From positions 1-8,320 of the forward strand of contig JAIPIM010000182.1 in assembly GCA_021734725.1 (NCBI GenBank): DNA of 8,320 nt, read 5' to 3'. The notes below the pieces were generated by a model, which saw nothing but the letters and a program-made list of their open reading frames with translations, did no database searches and was not told where the DNA came from. A program made the translations under genes and the position numbers. This document shows positions 6,399 through 8,320 of the stretch, piece after piece. Each line of letters starts with the position of its first letter. Positions within the stretch are counted from its first letter, which is position 1. This DNA is from Minisyncoccota bacterium. GTDB taxonomy: Bacteria > Verrucomicrobiota > Lentisphaeria > Oligosphaerales > MVZH01.

Positions 6399-7537
6399 AC
6401 TTCCTGGTCCGCTGGTGTGCGCTGAAGCGTGACGATGAAGGTGCTGCCCACGTCTTCTTCGCTGTGTACCGTTGCATCGCCGTTATACAGATTGGCGATC
6501 TTTTTCACCGTTGAGAGACCGAGTCCGCTGCCCAGAATGCGGCGAGTCCTGCTGTTTTTTATGCGGACGAAATCTTTAAAGAGTTTTTCTGCGTTTTCCG
6601 GCTTCATGCCGATACCGGTATCCTTCACCTCAATGTTGGCATGGTTATTTTCCGATGACAGCGTCACGTCCACCCGACCCCCGTCTTTGTTGTACTTGAT
6701 GGCATTCGAGACGAGGTTGTTCAGCACGATGTCCAGTTCACTGCGATCGGCGGTCATGAGCAAGCTGTCCGGTGCATGCAACTCAAGTGTAATATCGCGT
6801 TTCTCGGCCTCCGGCAGGAACGTTTCGACGGCTCGCTCCGCGGCCTCTTTGAGATCGATGGTTTGCAGTTCCCGCTTACGTTGTCCGGATTCGATAGCCG
6901 TCATATCGAGCAGGTCGAAGATCAGCTTACGCATCCCTTCGAGTCGGACCAGGCTTCGGTCCAACATTTGGTCGTAGACCGCGGGGTCGTCGCCGGCCGC
7001 CCGTTCTTTCATAATTCGGAGGTATCCTTCAACGGCGCCTAATGGGGCTTTCATTTCATGCGTCAGGACGGATATGAACTGGAAGCGTATTTGTCGCTTT
7101 TCTTCCGCCAGCCGTCGTGCCTCGCGCTGCAGCACCAGATGGCGTGTTGCTTTGCGGACCGCACTTTTAAGCTCCGTGGGAGTGAACGGTTTAGCCAGGA
7201 AGTCGAACGCGCCGCGTTTCGTGGCGGTGACGGCGGTTTCGAGCGACGCGTAAGCTGTTATCATGATGGTGAGCGTTTCCGGGCTTTCCCCGCGGTTCAG
7301 TTTGTCAAGGATTTCCAGTCCGGTAATGTCCGGTAACTTGTGATCGAGCAGGAGCAAGTCGGGTGGGCGCTCGTTCAGGATGGCAAGGGCTCCCTTGCCG
7401 TCCTCCGCCTTTTCCACTTCGTACGACACTTCGTCGTCGATGTCAGGCAGGCGGACGGTGTACTGGCGCAGCGCTTTCTCGACGCCGAGTCGCATACCGA
7501 GTTCATCGTCTACTACGAGTAGTCGTAATGTTTCCAC
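6395..7537 (-). CDS. Cytoplasmic REC-HisKA-HATPase hybrid signalling protein
   Basis: This 380-residue protein has a receiver domain in front of a histidine kinase core. The receiver (about 1-130) has acidic residues D10 and D11, phospho-acceptor D65 (LLLLDHKLPD), T94 and K116. A short helical linker follows. The HisKA H-box FISVLTHEMKAPL carries H160, and the ATPase has the N-box LNNLVSNAIKY (272-282), DTGIG (306-310) and GSGLGL (336-341). All catalytic residues are present. No membrane segment, PAS domain or DNA-binding domain is visible, so it is a soluble kinase controlled by phosphorylation of its own receiver. The start is a GTG at 7537 with AAGGA about 7 nt upstream, 9 nt after the preceding receiver gene. 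It overlaps hydE as ATGA. This fits a relay responding to an upstream kinase, linked to hydrogenase maturation. The signal and target are unknown. Confidence 0.93.
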   Translation of the reverse strand: METLRLLVVDDELGMRLGVEKALRQYTVRLPDIDDEVSYEVEKAEDGKGALAILNERPPDLLLLDHKLPDITGLEILDKLNRGESPETLTIMITAYASLETAVTATKRGAFDFLAKPFTPTELKSAVRKATRHLVLQREARRLAEEKRQIRFQFISVLTHEMKAPLGAVEGYLRIMKERAAGDDPAVYDQMLDRSLVRLEGMRKLIFDLLDMTAIESGQRKRELQTIDLKEAAERAVETFLPEAEKRDITLELHAPDSLLMTADRSELDIVLNNLVSNAIKYNKDGGRVDVTLSSENNHANIEVKDTGIGMKPENAEKLFKDFVRIKNSRTRRILGSGLGLSTVKKIANLYNGDATVHSEEDVGSTFIVTLQRTPADQEV

Positions 7538-7546
7538 GTGTTTTCC

Positions 7547-7939
7547 TTACTTCAGCAAGCGTTGAAGTTCTTTATAGAGCTGCTCCGGGCGAACGGGTTT
7601 GGCGAGCATGGCGTCGGCCTTGACCCACGACCGTTCTTCATCGGTTGCGGCATCGAAGTCCAGCCCTGCTTCCGAAGCCACCGCCGTCACGATAATGACC
7701 GGAAGGTCCGGATGCTTTTGTTTGATGTGGTAGCACAGCGCGAAGCCGCCGTCCGCTTCTTCCATCATCAGATCCACGACCGCCGCGTCTGGGCATTGTT
7801 TTTCGAGAAGTTCTTCCGCTTCCTTTTGACTGTCGGCGGTCCAGACTTCGTATCCGGCGCTTTCGAGCGTGATTTTCTGTTGTTCCAGGAAGTCGGCATC
7901 ATCGTCGACAACCAGTATGGTCGGTGCTTGCTTGTCCAT
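7547..7939 (-). CDS. Stand-alone receiver-domain response regulator
   Basis: This is a 130-residue protein consisting of a single CheY-like receiver. It has acidic-pocket residues D12 and D13 (ILVVDDD), phospho-acceptor D56 (AAVVDLMME), the switch threonine T85 (IIVTA) and the lysine K114 (LAKPV). There is no output domain, so it probably works as a phosphate shuttle or by protein contact. The stretch between T85 and K114 (AVASEAGLDFDAATDEERSW...) is about ten residues longer and more acidic than in a typical receiver, where this part forms helix 4, the usual output face. The ATG at 7939 has AGGA 8 nt upstream. It sits 24 nt after the partial kinase and 9 nt before the REC-kinase gene, so the three form one tight signalling block. 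The likely partner is one of the two kinases beside it, by proximity. Confidence 0.93.
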   Translation of the reverse strand: MDKQAPTILVVDDDADFLEQQKITLESAGYEVWTADSQKEAEELLEKQCPDAAVVDLMMEEADGGFALCYHIKQKHPDLPVIIVTAVASEAGLDFDAATDEERSWVKADAMLAKPVRPEQLYKELQRLLK

Positions 7940-7963
7940 TGTTTTTATCCTGCTTTCATTTTT

Positions 7964-8320
7964 CTATTCATCGCCAACCGCCACCGCGGCTTCCACGGGT
8001 TCAGCGGCTTCTCCATGTCGCGGCAGTTTGACCGTGAACGTTGTACCGCGCGGGCCGTTTGCCGGGTTTGTATTCGACTCGACGGAAATATCGCCGCGAT
8101 GCATCTTTACAATCCCGTATGTTACCGCCAGGCCAAGGCCGGTGCCTTTGCCCATTTGTTTGGACGTGAAGAACGGTTCGAAGACCTTGTTCAGGTTATC
8201 CTCCGGTATGCCGGTGCCGCTATCCTCAACGGTGAGCGTCACCTGTTCTTCATTTCCGCCCGTGGTGACGCGTAAGGTTCCGCCTTCAGGCATGGCGTCG
8301 AGTGCGTTGCTGACCAAGTT
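7964..8320 (-). CDS. Sensor histidine kinase, C-terminal ATPase domain (partial, runs off window)
   Basis: The last 118 residues of a histidine kinase are visible; the sensor and phospho-histidine parts lie beyond 8320. The frame is open at the window edge, reading NLVSNALDAMPEGG, so the apparent TTG start at 8317 is not the real start. The N-box (NLVSNALDAM), G1 box DSGTGIP, F-box FEPFFTSK and G2 box GTGLGLAV are all present and in order. The NALDAMP and FEPFFTSK forms are typical of NtrB/PAS-type soluble or membrane kinases with an HPK4-like catalytic domain. The tail is Ala/Glu-rich (GEAAEPVEAAVAVGDE). It is followed after 24 nt by the receiver gene, which is probably its phospho-acceptor partner. 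What it senses cannot be read here; hydrogen or redox state is only a guess from the context. Confidence 0.92.
   Translation of the reverse strand, partial: NLVSNALDAMPEGGTLRVTTGGNEEQVTLTVEDSGTGIPEDNLNKVFEPFFTSKQMGKGTGLGLAVTYGIVKMHRGDISVESNTNPANGPRGTTFTVKLPRHGEAAEPVEAAVAVGDE

Overview
The window comes from an anaerobic bacterium that makes [FeFe]-hydrogenase. Every gene I can support lies on the minus strand, so transcription runs from high to low coordinates. The DNA is moderately GC-rich. Taxonomy cannot be fixed from this window. The mix of Hyd maturases, phospho-relay regulators, a Phd-like antitoxin and REP-like repeats would fit an anaerobic PVC-group bacterium (Kiritimatiellota or Lentisphaerota type) or a deltaproteobacterial lineage, but that is a low-confidence guess.

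Layout in transcription order. (1) 8320-7964: C-terminal ATPase domain of a histidine kinase, cut by the window edge. (2) 7939-7547: a stand-alone receiver protein. (3) 7537-6395: a cytoplasmic REC-HisKA-HATPase protein. (4) 6398-5316: HydE, joined to the kinase by an ATGA overlap. (5) 5332-3905: HydG, overlapping hydE by 17 nt. (6) 3904-3760: a gap holding three REP-like tandem repeat units that reach the start of the next gene. (7) 3759-2311: an aspartase-family lyase. (8) 2327-1095: HydF, overlapping the lyase gene by 17 nt. (9) 1094-765: a gap with a good sigma70-type promoter, a short Phd/YefM-like antitoxin open frame with no toxin, and a perfect 9-bp inverted repeat. (10) 764-1: N-terminal part of a type I ABC exporter, cut by the window edge.

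How the genes work together. HydE, HydG and HydF are the three dedicated maturases that build the 2Fe subcluster of the H-cluster. HydG cleaves tyrosine to supply CO and cyanide on iron, HydE processes the HydG product, and HydF is the GTPase scaffold that delivers the finished subcluster to the hydrogenase. The lyase between hydG and hydF makes ammonium and fumarate from aspartate, and may feed nitrogen to the bridging dithiolate ligand. The three signalling genes are tightly packed with the maturases and probably co-transcribed. None of the visible parts has a DNA-binding domain, so the output of this phospho-relay lies outside the window or is not transcriptional. The hydrogenase structural gene is not here and may lie beyond 8320.

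The region is largely a known kind of locus. The less ordinary points are the promoter-antitoxin-palindrome segment, the REP-like repeats at the aspA start, the DNA-binding-free signalling block coupled to hydE, and the non-canonical lyase residues.
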